DNA from: Bacteroidaceae bacterium
Lineage (GTDB): Bacteria > Bacteroidota > Bacteroidia > Bacteroidales > Bacteroidaceae
Assembly: GCA_017469525.1 (NCBI GenBank)
Contig: JAFUGG010000004.1
Location: forward strand, 49,367-113,366
Direction: 5' to 3'
Length of the DNA: 64,000 bases
Part shown: positions 35,479-44,850 of the stretch, piece by piece
Layout of the letters: every line of letters begins with the position of its first letter
Numbering within the stretch: position 1 is the stretch's first letter
Notes under the pieces: model-generated
What the model was told of the DNA's origin: nothing
The model's input: only the letters and a program-made list of their open reading frames with translations
Databases searched by the model: none
Program-made: the position numbers and the translations under genes

Positions 35479-37278
35479 TTATACGATGCGTACACCGCCC
35501 TTGTCTGCACTGCTGACACTTGCGGCATAGTGCTGTAAGGCCTTGCTGACGACTCTGTTGCGTCGCAGAGGTTGCTGTGGACGAGCGGCGAGTTCTTCGT
35601 CGCTGAGCTTCACATTGATGGAGCGGCTGGGGATGTCGATGACGATGATATCGCCGTCTTTTATCTTACCGATGTTGCCACCGCTGGCTGCCTCGGGACT
35701 GATGTGCCCGATGGAGAGACCGCTTGTGCCGCCAGAGAAGCGTCCGTCGGTAATGAGGGCGCATTCCTTGCCCATGTGCATCGACTTGATGTACGAGGTG
35801 GGGTAGAGCATCTCCTGCATGCCAGGACCGCCTTTCGGGCCTTCGTGCGTGATGACGACGCAATCGCCTTTCTTCACTTTGCCGCCAAGGATGCCTTCGC
35901 AAGCGTCTTCCTGAGAGTCGAAGCAGACGGCCGGACCTTCAAAGTGCCAAAGCTCAGGAGCAACGCCAGCCGTCTTGACGACGCAACCGTCCTGAGCGAT
36001 GTTGCCGAAGAGGACAGCCATTCCGCCATCCTTCATGTAGGCATGTTCGATGTCGCGGATGCAACCGTTCTCGCGGTCGGTATCGAGTGTCTCGAAGTAT
36101 GTTTCCTGAGAGCCCATCACGTTGCTGAACTTGCCACCAGGGGCGCTACTATAGATGCGCTTTGCCTCTGGGTCGATGGTCTTGCCTGTGATGCTGTATT
36201 TCTCAATGTCTTCGCCAAGTGTGGCGCCGTTGACGCGCTTGCAAGAGAGGTCGAGCAGGTTGCCTTTAGCAAGTTCGCCAAGTATGCCGAGAATGCCTCC
36301 AGCACGGTTCTCCTCCTGAATGCTGTACTTCTGCCAGTTTGGCGAGAGTTTGCAGAGGAAGGGCACTTTGCAGCTCAGCTGGTCGATGTCCTTCATCTTG
36401 AAGTCCACTTCAGCTTCCTGAGCGACTGCAAGCAGGTGGAGCACAGTGTTCGTGCTTGCGCCCATGGCGATGTCGAGTGTCATGGCGTTGAGGAAAGCCT
36501 GACGGGTTGCGATGCTGCGTGGCAGCACGCTTTCGTCTCCGTCCTCGTAGTAAGCGAGGGCATTCTTTACGATAATCTTGGCAGCGTCCTTGAAGAGCTG
36601 TATGCGGTTCTTGTGTGTGGCGAGGATGCTTCCGTTGCCAGGGAGCGAGAGTCCGATGGCTTCGGTCAGCGAGTTCATTGAGTTCGCTGTGAACATGCCT
36701 GAGCAAGCGCCGCAGCCTGGGCAAGCCATCTGCTCTACCTGAGCCAGTTCCTCGTCGCTGACGGTTGGGTCGCCACCTTTCACCATAGCAGTGATGAGGT
36801 CGGCGTTCTCGCCATTGAGCTTGTGAGATTCCATTGGTCCACCGCTTACAAAGACGGCCGGGATGTTCAGTCTCATGGCAGCCATCAGCATGCCTGGGGT
36901 CACCTTGTCGCAGTTGGAGATGCAGACCATTGCATCTGCTTTGTGAGCATTTACCATGTACTCCACCGAGTCGGCGATGATGTCGCGCGAGGGTAGGGAG
37001 TAGAGCATGCCGTCGTGACCCATGGCGATGCCGTCGTCGATGGCGATGGTGTTGAACTCAGCTGCGTAGCAACCGAGCTTTTCTATCTCTTGTTTGACAA
37101 TCTGTCCTATCTCGTGGAGGTGTGTATGACCGGGGACGAACTGTGTGAACGAGTTGACGACAGCGATGATTGGCTTGCCGAACTGTTCCCTCTTCATGCC
37201 GTTAGCGACCCAGAGGGCACGGGCTCCGGCCATGCGACGGCCTTCTGTACAGACCGCGCTTCTCAATGTATGTTTCAT
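35479..37278 (-). CDS. ilvD: Dihydroxy-acid dehydratase
   Basis: Fe-S-dependent third step of branched-chain amino acid synthesis. 600 residues from [16 protein letters not shown]. The cluster-binding cysteines are visible in [12 protein letters not shown] and [36 protein letters not shown] and [16 protein letters not shown] are C-terminal signatures. The longer frame to 37347 is not used, because the -7 box at 37314-37321 lies within it. Confidence 0.96.
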   Translation of the reverse strand: MKHTLRSAVCTEGRRMAGARALWVANGMKREQFGKPIIAVVNSFTQFVPGHTHLHEIGQIVKQEIEKLGCYAAEFNTIAIDDGIAMGHDGMLYSLPSRDIIADSVEYMVNAHKADAMVCISNCDKVTPGMLMAAMRLNIPAVFVSGGPMESHKLNGENADLITAMVKGGDPTVSDEELAQVEQMACPGCGACSGMFTANSMNSLTEAIGLSLPGNGSILATHKNRIQLFKDAAKIIVKNALAYYEDGDESVLPRSIATRQAFLNAMTLDIAMGASTNTVLHLLAVAQEAEVDFKMKDIDQLSCKVPFLCKLSPNWQKYSIQEENRAGGILGILGELAKGNLLDLSCKRVNGATLGEDIEKYSITGKTIDPEAKRIYSSAPGGKFSNVMGSQETYFETLDTDRENGCIRDIEHAYMKDGGMAVLFGNIAQDGCVVKTAGVAPELWHFEGPAVCFDSQEDACEGILGGKVKKGDCVVITHEGPKGGPGMQEMLYPTSYIKSMHMGKECALITDGRFSGGTSGLSIGHISPEAASGGNIGKIKDGDIIVIDIPSRSINVKLSDEELAARPQQPLRRNRVVSKALQHYAASVSSADKGGVRIV

Positions 37279-37313
37279 AAACCTGATGTTTTCTTGCATA
37301 TGCGAATAGGCTG

Positions 37314-37321
37314 CAAAGTTA
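37314..37321 (-). promoter_or_regulatory. -7 box of the ilvD promoter
   Basis: TAACTTTG on the - strand, 35 nt upstream of the ilvD ATG at 37278. Confidence 0.6.
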
Positions 37322-37504
37322 GCATAAATCTTTCGTTTAGCCAACAAAACATTACATAATTATATATTATATGCGCAAAAAGATATTGCGGCTGCATATT
37401 TAGTCAGCAAAAGACGGCAGCCAAAAGTATTAGGGTGTCAAACGCCCTATGGGGAATTTATAAATTAAACATGGAGTATTGAATCACACACTTAGGTGCA
37501 TTGT

Positions 37505-37614
37505 CCAAAAAATTACTAATTCCTTGCCCGAAGAATGCTAATACTTTGCCCGAAGAATACTAATACTTTGCCCGAAGAATACTAATACTTTGCCCGAAGA
37601 ATACTAATACTTTG
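37505..37614 (-). repeat. 22-nt tandem array, 5 units (CCCGAAGAATACTAATAC core)
   Basis: Units start at 37505 (degenerate), 37527, 37549, 37571 and 37593. The last three are identical (CCCGAAGAATACTAATAC then TTTG). The array overlaps the last codons and stop of the GH26 gene (37604-37606). It is related to the 24871-24958 array. The rest of 37322-37504 is AT-rich with no gene. Confidence 0.92.
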
Positions 37615-38746
37615 GCAGTTCGTCGCGCGTGATTGCGCAATCCTGCTCCAGCGCGTCGTTCCACCAATCTATGTTAGCGTTCGAGTGGTCCGTGCTGTCC
37701 CATGCATCGCCGCTGGTTTGGTTCGTGCGAGCGTAGTCGTACCATGGGATGAGGAAACTCCAGTGCTGACCGTCCTGCCACAGTTGCGAGAGTTTCGGAA
37801 TGCCTCCGAACTCGCTGATGGCATAGAGCTTGCCCGGGTAGGCTTCGTGGAAGTAGTCGTACCACCAATGCATCTCGCTGAGGTTCTTGTTGTAGAAGTC
37901 ATACGCTACAATATCGACGTATTCATCGCCTGGGTACCAGCGCTTTGAGTCTCCTGCGTTAAAGATCCAGATGAGGTTGGTCAGACCATGGTAGTTGACC
38001 ATGCGGTCGTACATCACCCGCCAAAGTTCTTTGAAGACTTCTGGTCCGTCGATGCCCCACCAGAACCAAGCTTTGTGCCAATCGGTGCCAGGATAGGCTT
38101 CCGTCCAGTTGCCTTGAGCTTCGTGAAGCGGTCGCCAGAGGACAGGAACCTTTGCTGTCTTCAAGGGCTTCAGCCATTTGGCTACTTGGTCGATACGACT
38201 TATGAGCGTGTTGTACTCGTCGCTACCGCGTGCAAGGATGGCCGAGGGACGGAACCCCGTCTGCTTATCTTCTGTGCCAGGCGTACATGTCCAGTCGGAG
38301 CCATCATTGGTGGGCATGTTCCAGTGCCACATGGCCGACATGATGCCGCCTGCCCTTGTCCAGTTGCGCCAGAGGGTAGCGTTGCTGTAGTTTATCCAGC
38401 CACCGGAAGAGGAATGGATATCATGAATGAAGTCGATGGTGTTGATGGCCGGATACTTGCCGGTGTACTTGTAAACCCATTCGGCCTCGTTCGTGTTGTA
38501 GTTGACGCAGGCATGCGTACCCGTCAGTATCTTCTTCCCGACATTCTCCTCGAGATAGGTGAGCAGGTTCTGTGCTTCCTTCGAACGGTTGCTCCACTTC
38601 GGAACAGCCTCGAAAGCGACGCTGTCAACCGTTTCCACATCACAACGAATGGTTGAGCCATCGCATCTGTAAACAATCATATTCTGCACCTGTGCCTTCG
38701 AAGCGAGGGCCATTATGGCGAATATGAGTAAGGAGAGGTTTTTCAT
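37604..38746 (-). CDS. GH26 endo-beta-1,4-mannanase-like enzyme
   Basis: A 380-residue secreted enzyme (signal peptide MKNLSLLIFAIMALASKAQ) of family GH26, cutting beta-mannan backbones. Acid/base Glu209 in WRPLHE and nucleophile Glu312 in ISEFGG are both present; WHWNMP and LIWIFNAGD line the cleft. A short N-terminal segment (about 20-50) precedes the barrel. The final residues and stop codon are contributed by a 22-nt repeat unit. It may be partly read from nifJ past the hairpin at 38762-38785. Confidence 0.88.
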   Translation of the reverse strand: MKNLSLLIFAIMALASKAQVQNMIVYRCDGSTIRCDVETVDSVAFEAVPKWSNRSKEAQNLLTYLEENVGKKILTGTHACVNYNTNEAEWVYKYTGKYPAINTIDFIHDIHSSSGGWINYSNATLWRNWTRAGGIMSAMWHWNMPTNDGSDWTCTPGTEDKQTGFRPSAILARGSDEYNTLISRIDQVAKWLKPLKTAKVPVLWRPLHEAQGNWTEAYPGTDWHKAWFWWGIDGPEVFKELWRVMYDRMVNYHGLTNLIWIFNAGDSKRWYPGDEYVDIVAYDFYNKNLSEMHWWYDYFHEAYPGKLYAISEFGGIPKLSQLWQDGQHWSFLIPWYDYARTNQTSGDAWDSTDHSNANIDWWNDALEQDCAITRDELPKY

Positions 38747-38761
38747 AGTAATTTAAATAAT

Positions 38762-38785
38762 GTAGGGACGCCGAAGCGTCCCTAC
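38762..38785 (-). terminator. Hairpin between nifJ and GH26
   Basis: A 10-bp perfect stem GTAGGGACGC / GCGTCCCTAC. On the - strand the loop is TTCG closed by C-G, an exceptionally stable tetraloop. Only a weak T-tract follows, so termination of nifJ is likely but may be partial. Confidence 0.6.
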
Positions 38786-38825
38786 TGTTATGACGTTAAA
38801 GCGCTTTTCGCAATAACGGTTTCTA

Positions 38826-41800
38826 TTACAGGCTCCAGTCTTCCTGCGTCTTGCGAACGTAGGTCTTGTAGCGGCGCTGAGCAGCAGCCTTACAAGCGTC
38901 GTAGAGCTCTTGAGCCTCTTCGGGTGCGGCCTTCTTCAGAGAGAGGAAGCGAACCTCGCCCTCAAGGAACTCTTGGAACTTATCCCAATCGGGCTCCTTG
39001 CTGTCGAGCTGGAAGGGAGTCTTGCCCTCTTCAGCCAGAGCAGGATTGTAGCGCCACAGGTGCCAGTAGCCGCATTCAACAGCCTTAGCCTCCTCAGCCT
39101 GGCTCTTGCCCATACCGCCCTTAGCCTTCAGACCGTGGTTGATACAGGGAGCGTAGGCGATGATGAGTGAAGGTCCGTGCCATGCCTCTGCCTCGCGGAA
39201 GGCCTTCAGGCACTGGCTCTGGTCGGCTCCCATAGCAACCTGAGCAACATAGACGTTGCCGTAGGTAGCCTGCATGAGGCCGAGGTCCTTCTTGCCCACG
39301 CGCTTGCCGTTGGCAGCGAACTGAGCAATAGCTCCGATAGGTGTGGCCTTCGAAGCCTGACCGCCAGTGTTGGAGTAAACCTCTGTATCAATAACGAAGA
39401 TGTTGACATCCTCGCCACTGCCAATCACGTGGTCAAGGCCACCGTAACCGATGTCGTAGCTTGCACCGTCGCCACCGATAATCCACTGGCTTGCCTTTGC
39501 CAACATGTCCTTGTTTGCCAGAAGTTCGCTTTCGAGAGCACATCCGCGGCACGGGCAGATGGGGCTGCCTGCTGCCTTGGCATCCTTGGCTTCCTGCAAC
39601 TTCTGTGCAGCCACCTCAGCGCCATACAGTTCCTTGCCCTTGCCCTGCCAGAACTCTATAGCTCCATCGATGGGCAGTATTGCCTTCTCCAGAGCGGCAA
39701 CGAATTCATCGGTTGCTTTGCGGTTGGCAGTAGAGTCGTCGTATGTGTCGAGCCAGTTCTGTGTGGCCTCGCGCATCCAGTCGAAGGCAGTGGTATTCAC
39801 CAACTCTTCGGCCAGCTTGCGCATTCTGTTGCGCAACTTCTTGCGGCCAAGCACCATACCAAGGCCGTACTCGCAGAAGTCCTCGAAGAGGGAGTTCGAC
39901 CAAGCGGGGCCTTGTCCCTTCGCGTTCTTGGTGTAAGGAGTGGAAGGAATAGAGCCAGAGTAGATGCTGGAGCAACCAGTAGCGTTGGATGCCATCTCGC
40001 AATCACCAAAGAGCTGGCTGATGAGCTTCACATAAGGCGTCTCGCCGCAACCAGAGCAAGCACCGCTGAACTCGAACAGAGGCTGAGCGAACTGGCTGTT
40101 CTTCGGGCTCTGCTTGATATCGACGAGGTCTTGCTTCGAGCTGACCTTCTTCACGCAGTATTCCCAGTTCTTTGCTTCCTGAGCTGCCTCTGCGCTTGAG
40201 TCGTCGTAGGCCACCATCTTGAGTGCAGGACCGCCAAGCTTCGGATTGCCAGGACAAACGTCGGCACAGTTGCCGCAACCCAGACAGTCCTTCACGCCGA
40301 CCTGCATGACGAAGTGCATACCCTTCATTGCTGCGGGAGCCTTCATCTCGATGGTCTTTCCTTCGAAGCCCTTCACTTCCTCGTCGTCCATTACGATAGG
40401 ACGGATGCAAGCATGAGGACAAACGAATGCACACTTGTTACACTGAATACAGTTATCAGGGTTCCATACAGGAACGAAGCCTGCTACGCCACGCTTCTCG
40501 TAAGCTGCAGTGCCCTGTTCCCATGCGCCGTCCTCGTAGCCCTTGTAAGCGCTGACTGGAAGGTCTGCACCATTCTGGGCATTGATGGGACGAACAAGCT
40601 TCGTAACGAACTCGGGCTCGTCATAGACGGGAGTCTCGTCTGCAGGAAGGTTCTTCCAAGCAGGGTCAACAGGCAGCACCTTGTACTCGCCGCCACGATC
40701 GACGGCTGCAAAGTTCATGTTCACCACGTCTTCGCCCTTCTTGCCGTAAGACTTCACGATAGCCTTCTTCATCTGCTCTACTGCAAGCTCAACGGGGATG
40801 ACTTCTGTGATGCGGAAGAATGCACTCTGCAGGATGGTGTTCGTGCGGTTGCCGAGGCCAATCTCCTGTGCAATCTTGGTAGCGTTGATGTAGTAAACCG
40901 TGATGTTCTTCTCTGCGAAGTACTTCTTAATATTATTAGGAATGAACTTCACGAGCTCCTCGCCCTCGAAGATGGTGTTCAAGAGGAACTGGCCGTTTGG
41001 ACGAAGGCCGCGAATCACGTCGTACATCCTCAGGTAAGCCTGAACGTGACAAGCCACGAAGTTAGGCGTCTTAATCTGATATGTGCTGCGGATGGGCGTG
41101 TCGCCGAAGCGCAGGTGAGAGCAGGTGAAGCCACCGCTCTTCTTGGAGTCGTAGCTGAAGTAAGCCTGGCAATACTTGTTCGTGTTGTCGCCGATAATCT
41201 TGACGCTGTTCTTGTTGGCACCGACCGTACCGTCAGCACCGAGTCCGAAAAACTTGGCTTCGAAGATGCCTTCGCCACCCAGAGCCATCTCTTCCTTGAC
41301 GGGCAGAGAAGTGTAGGTGAGGTCGTCGACGATGCCGACAGTGAAGTGTTCCTTGGGCTGAGGCAGTTCAAGGTTTTCATAGACGCTGAGCATCATGGTG
41401 GGCGTTACGTCGGCAGAGCCGAGACCATAGCGTCCGCCTACGATGATAGGAGCGTTGGGCTGACCATAGAATGCATCGCGAACATCGAGGTAGAGAGGTT
41501 CGCCGTTTGCTCCAGGTTCCTTTGTACGGTCGAGCACAGCAATGCGCTTGCAAGTCTTGGGAACTGCAGCCAGCAGGTGCTTCACGCTGAAAGGACGATA
41601 GAGGTGAACGCTCACCATACCGTACTTCTTGCCATTTGCGTTCGCGTAGTCAATAGCCTCGCGAGCAGCCTCAGAAGCAGAACCCATCAGGATGATGACC
41701 TGCTCTGCATCTTCTGCACCATAGTAGCTGAAGAGCTCATACTTGCGACCAGTACGTTCGCTGATGGCAGCCATGTATTTCTCTACGATGGCAGGAACGG

Positions 41801-42518
41801 CATCATAGTAGCGGTTGCAGCTCTCGCGATGAGCGAAGAATGTCTCAGGATTCTCGGCCATACCCTTTGCCTGAGGATGCTCAGGAGAGAGGGCACGAGC
41901 ACGGAACTCGCTGAGAGCCTTCTGATTCACGAGGTCGCGAACATCGTCCTCTTCAAGAAGTTCGACCTTCTGATACTCGTGAGAGGTGCGGAAGCCGTCG
42001 AAGAAGTTGATGAAAGGCACGCGAGCCTCGAGTGCAGCAAGATGAGCAACAGCGCTGAGGTCCATCACTTCCTGAACGCTACCTTCTGCCAACATGGCAA
42101 AGCCAGTCTGACGGCAAGCCATCACATCGCTGTGGTCACCAAAGATACACAGAGAGTGAGTTGCAAGTGTACGGGCAGAAACATGGAAGACGCTGGGCAG
42201 CAGTTCGCCTGCAATCTTGTACATATTGGGAATCATCAAGAGCAAGCCCTGGCTGGCAGTGAAGGTGCTTGTGAGGGCACCAGCCTGCAACGAACCATGA
42301 ACTGCACCAGCAGCACCGCCTTCGCTCTGCATTTCCTGAACCATTACTGTGTCGCCGAAGAGGTTCTTACGACCCTGAGCGGCCCACTCGTCAACATGCT
42401 CCGCCATAGGAGATGAGGGAGTGATGGGGTAGATGGCAGCTACTTCGCTGAACATATAGGCTACATGTCCGGCACAGGTGTTGCCATCCCAAGTCACGAA
42501 TTTCTTTTCTTTTGCCAT
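38826..42518 (-). CDS. nifJ: Pyruvate:ferredoxin (flavodoxin) oxidoreductase
   Basis: A 1230-residue single-chain enzyme converting pyruvate + CoA to acetyl-CoA with electrons to ferredoxin, central to anaerobic metabolism. Domain order: N-terminal pyrimidine-binding domain (VAYMFSEVAAIYPITPSSPM), gamma domain, two 4Fe-4S motifs (CIQCNKCAFVCPHAC and CLGCGNCADVCPG), then the ThDP domain (GDGASYDIGYGGLDHV, NTGGQASKATP) with the FSGACSGCGETPYVK cysteines. Length and motifs are complete. A 21-nt gap separates it from the small membrane protein upstream. Confidence 0.97.
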   Translation of the reverse strand: MAKEKKFVTWDGNTCAGHVAYMFSEVAAIYPITPSSPMAEHVDEWAAQGRKNLFGDTVMVQEMQSEGGAAGAVHGSLQAGALTSTFTASQGLLLMIPNMYKIAGELLPSVFHVSARTLATHSLCIFGDHSDVMACRQTGFAMLAEGSVQEVMDLSAVAHLAALEARVPFINFFDGFRTSHEYQKVELLEEDDVRDLVNQKALSEFRARALSPEHPQAKGMAENPETFFAHRESCNRYYDAVPAIVEKYMAAISERTGRKYELFSYYGAEDAEQVIILMGSASEAAREAIDYANANGKKYGMVSVHLYRPFSVKHLLAAVPKTCKRIAVLDRTKEPGANGEPLYLDVRDAFYGQPNAPIIVGGRYGLGSADVTPTMMLSVYENLELPQPKEHFTVGIVDDLTYTSLPVKEEMALGGEGIFEAKFFGLGADGTVGANKNSVKIIGDNTNKYCQAYFSYDSKKSGGFTCSHLRFGDTPIRSTYQIKTPNFVACHVQAYLRMYDVIRGLRPNGQFLLNTIFEGEELVKFIPNNIKKYFAEKNITVYYINATKIAQEIGLGNRTNTILQSAFFRITEVIPVELAVEQMKKAIVKSYGKKGEDVVNMNFAAVDRGGEYKVLPVDPAWKNLPADETPVYDEPEFVTKLVRPINAQNGADLPVSAYKGYEDGAWEQGTAAYEKRGVAGFVPVWNPDNCIQCNKCAFVCPHACIRPIVMDDEEVKGFEGKTIEMKAPAAMKGMHFVMQVGVKDCLGCGNCADVCPGNPKLGGPALKMVAYDDSSAEAAQEAKNWEYCVKKVSSKQDLVDIKQSPKNSQFAQPLFEFSGACSGCGETPYVKLISQLFGDCEMASNATGCSSIYSGSIPSTPYTKNAKGQGPAWSNSLFEDFCEYGLGMVLGRKKLRNRMRKLAEELVNTTAFDWMREATQNWLDTYDDSTANRKATDEFVAALEKAILPIDGAIEFWQGKGKELYGAEVAAQKLQEAKDAKAAGSPICPCRGCALESELLANKDMLAKASQWIIGGDGASYDIGYGGLDHVIGSGEDVNIFVIDTEVYSNTGGQASKATPIGAIAQFAANGKRVGKKDLGLMQATYGNVYVAQVAMGADQSQCLKAFREAEAWHGPSLIIAYAPCINHGLKAKGGMGKSQAEEAKAVECGYWHLWRYNPALAEEGKTPFQLDSKEPDWDKFQEFLEGEVRFLSLKKAAPEEAQELYDACKAAAQRRYKTYVRKTQEDWSL

Positions 42519-42539
42519 TTGTTGAATATGAAAACTTAA

Positions 42540-42782
42540 TTAATTAACTTTACTCTCAATCTTTCTTAATTTGTAAGATATGGTCACTAACATTTTCAGG
42601 GTTGCCCATCCTGCGACGGAGGCAAAGATGCTGCCGGCAAATACCAGAAGAGCCTGAGGGAAGCACATCTCCTGATTGGACTCAAGGATGCCTTTGCCGA
42701 CAAGCGCCCCAAGCGCTATGCCGCCAAGGAGGACAATCCATGCTATTGCAGTCAAGAGCTTTTCTAACCGAGTGTGTTCCAT
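42540..42782 (-). CDS. Small two-helix membrane protein, unknown function
   Basis: 80 residues with two hydrophobic segments (about 9-28, IAWIVLLGGIALGALVG; about 43-66, ALLVFAGSIFASVAGWATL) and a basic C terminus (SYKLRKIESKVN). I do not recognise the family. It is 21 nt upstream of nifJ on the same strand, so the two may be co-transcribed. Confidence 0.6.
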   Translation of the reverse strand: MEHTRLEKLLTAIAWIVLLGGIALGALVGKGILESNQEMCFPQALLVFAGSIFASVAGWATLKMLVTISYKLRKIESKVN

Positions 42783-42828
42783 AATCTATTGTTCTCTTGC
42801 CTTTAACCGCTAATCCTTAGTCACCTTA

Positions 42829-44010
42829 TTAGTACAGGAAGCCGTACATCCAGAGGGGGATTTCCTGTTCGAGGCCTTGCTTGATGCCTGCCAGGGCGTA
42901 GAGCACGTCGGTGTTCTTGCGTTTCGGCTGCTCCAGGCAGATGCGGAATCTCATATTCTTGTCCACGACGAAGGTGCAGCTGCGGTCGCCCTTCTGTACT
43001 TGATGGCGGCCCCACAGGGCGTTCTGGAAGAAGGTTTCCATAATCATCTGCTCGTCGTTGAAGTCGGGCATCATGGCGTACATCAGGTTCGTGTTGTGAA
43101 GCAGGATGCTCGCCGGCTTCTTGGGGAAGTCTTCGCCCGGGCGATAGAGCATGTTGAGCAGACGGGCATCAGTCAGGTACTTGATGTAGTTCACCACTGT
43201 AGCGCGGCTTGTCTGCAGGTCCTGAGCCAGCTGGCTGACGTTGGGAGCGCCGTAGTCGCCTGTGGCAAGCAGGTAGAGCAACTTCTTTATTTTGGTCAGA
43301 TACTTCAGGTCAATCTGCTTGATGAGCAGGATGTCCACCTCAATCATCATGTTGACGGCCTTCAGCAGGTTCTCGATGAAGCTTGCTTTCTCGAGGAAGA
43401 AGGGGTAGTATCCGTGATGCAGATAGTCGTTGAAGTAGTCGAGCGGATTGACTTGCTGCAGGACTTCCTCAGCAATGTGCTCGTGTCGGTTCTGAATCTC
43501 ACGAATGGTGTAGGGACGGAAGTTTGTTCCTGCCCGGAGGTTCAGGTATTCGCGGAAGGAGAAGCCACGCAGGTTGTAGCTTGCACAGATACCGTTCAGC
43601 TCAGGGTTTTCGTCTTTCAGGCGCATCACGCTGGAGCCGGCAAAGACCACTTTGAGGTGTGGGCAGCGGTCATAGATGAGCCTGAGGTCGTGGCTCCAAT
43701 CGGGGTACTTGAACACCTGGTCGATGAGCAGTACCTTTCCTCCTGCCTGCATGAACTCCTGGGCAAACTGGAAGAGCGTTTTCCCCTGGAAATAGAAGTT
43801 GTTCATGTTGATGTAGAGACACCGGCGGTCCTTAGGGCCGAAGTTCTCTTTGGCATATTGGAGCAGGAAGGTTGTTCTGCCTACGCCGCGACTGCCTTTG
43901 ATGCCGATGAGTCGCTTGTGCCAGTCAATTTCATCCATGAGGGCACGTCTGATGGGGGCTTGCGTGCGCTCCACCAGATACTGATGCATTCTATAGAAAG
44001 ACTCGAACAT
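42829..44010 (-). CDS. AAA-type ATPase of the DUF4143 group with altered Walker motifs
   Basis: 393 residues in the layout of the Bacteroidetes 'ATP-binding protein / DUF4143' family: N-terminal P-loop domain, a sensor-like VVFAGSS, then a winged-helix region (LAQDLQTSRATVVNYIKYL, about 265-285) and a restriction-fold-like C-terminal domain. The Walker A reads GSRGVGRTT (39-47) with Arg45 where Lys is expected. Walker B reads VLLIDQVFKYPDW with Asp96-Gln97 where Asp-Glu is usual. It may bind ATP weakly or not hydrolyse it. Role unknown. Confidence 0.8.
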   Translation of the reverse strand: MFESFYRMHQYLVERTQAPIRRALMDEIDWHKRLIGIKGSRGVGRTTFLLQYAKENFGPKDRRCLYINMNNFYFQGKTLFQFAQEFMQAGGKVLLIDQVFKYPDWSHDLRLIYDRCPHLKVVFAGSSVMRLKDENPELNGICASYNLRGFSFREYLNLRAGTNFRPYTIREIQNRHEHIAEEVLQQVNPLDYFNDYLHHGYYPFFLEKASFIENLLKAVNMMIEVDILLIKQIDLKYLTKIKKLLYLLATGDYGAPNVSQLAQDLQTSRATVVNYIKYLTDARLLNMLYRPGEDFPKKPASILLHNTNLMYAMMPDFNDEQMIMETFFQNALWGRHQVQKGDRSCTFVVDKNMRFRICLEQPKRKNTDVLYALAGIKQGLEQEIPLWMYGFLY

Positions 44011-44036
44011 AATATAATTATATAGATTTTGCGCTG

Positions 44037-44067
44037 CAAAGATACAAAAAACTTTGCAAATTGCAAA
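44037..44067 (-). promoter_or_regulatory. Promoter of the AAA-type gene
   Basis: On the - strand TTTG (44064-44067), a 19-nt spacer and TATCTTTG (44037-44044), 27 nt before the ATG. This is a near-ideal Bacteroidetes promoter. Confidence 0.7.
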
Positions 44068-44097
44068 CTCTATATAGCAAAAAGTGCATTTCTTGCC

Positions 44098-44778
44098 TTA
44101 TTTTCTTGGGAAGACGTCGATATGACGCATCTGAGTCATGATAGCGGTCTGCCGCTTGAGCATGTACGAAGAGGGCTCTTTGCTGCAGAATTTGAGCGGA
44201 TTTGGCAGCGTGGCAGCAATAAGGGCACAGTTGGGGCGCGTCAAGGTGATGGCTCTGCGGCCAAAGTGTTGCTGGGCAACTGCTTCGGCTCCATAAATGC
44301 CGTCGCCCATCTCGACAGAGTTGAGATAGACCTCCATAATGCGTTCCTTGCCCCAGATGAGCTCTATGAGGACCGTGAAATACGCTTCGAGTCCCTTCCT
44401 CACCCAGCTTGCCTTGGGCCATAGGAAAACGTTCTTGGCTGTCTGCTGACTGATGGTGCTGCCGCCACGGAAACGTTTGCCCGAGCGACGTTCCTCGAGG
44501 GTCTTGTTGATTTCGATGAAGTCGAAGCCGTTGTGGTCGAGAAAGCGCTGGTCTTCGCTTGCCATCACGGCGACGGGCATATAGATGCTCATCGAGTCGA
44601 GCGGCACCCAATGATGCTTGAGGCGCAGCTTCTCGCCGCGGCTGACCTGCTGGGCGCAGCGGATAATCATAAGTGGCGTGACGTAGACAGGGCACCACTT
44701 ATATATTAAAACAGCGAGGATTGTGCTCCCAAAGAACAGAAGCACAATCCATCGCAATAAGAGTTGGAGCTTTCTCAT
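44098..44778 (-). CDS. mtgA: Monofunctional biosynthetic peptidoglycan transglycosylase
   Basis: A 226-residue GT51 enzyme polymerising lipid II into glycan strands. One N-terminal membrane anchor (about 8-27), catalytic Glu75 in ASEDQRFLDHNGFD, then GGSTISQQTAKNVFLW and KERIMEVYLNSVEMGDGIYG. Complete and normal length. The gap to the upstream ompA-like gene is entirely a 10-nt repeat array. Confidence 0.95.
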   Translation of the reverse strand: MRKLQLLLRWIVLLFFGSTILAVLIYKWCPVYVTPLMIIRCAQQVSRGEKLRLKHHWVPLDSMSIYMPVAVMASEDQRFLDHNGFDFIEINKTLEERRSGKRFRGGSTISQQTAKNVFLWPKASWVRKGLEAYFTVLIELIWGKERIMEVYLNSVEMGDGIYGAEAVAQQHFGRRAITLTRPNCALIAATLPNPLKFCSKEPSSYMLKRQTAIMTQMRHIDVFPRK

Positions 44779-44781
44779 AAG

Positions 44782-44850
44782 CTAGGTTTTCCTAGTTTTT
44801 ACTAGTATTTACTAGTTTTTACTAGGCTTACTAGGCTTTCCCAGGCTTTA
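44782..44850 (+). repeat. Decamer array around CTAG, 7 units, filling the ompA-mtgA gap
   Basis: Units CTAGGTTTTC, CTAGTTTTTA, CTAGTATTTA, CTAGTTTTTA, CTAGGCTTA (9 nt), CTAGGCTTTC, CCAGGCTTTA. The last unit contains the stop codon of the OmpA gene; the first begins 3 nt from the mtgA ATG. Confidence 0.88.

Noticed and set aside
40314..42416. 700-codon + strand open frame opposite nifJ
   Set aside because: nifJ is complete with all cofactor motifs; the antisense product has no known fold and arises from biased codon use.
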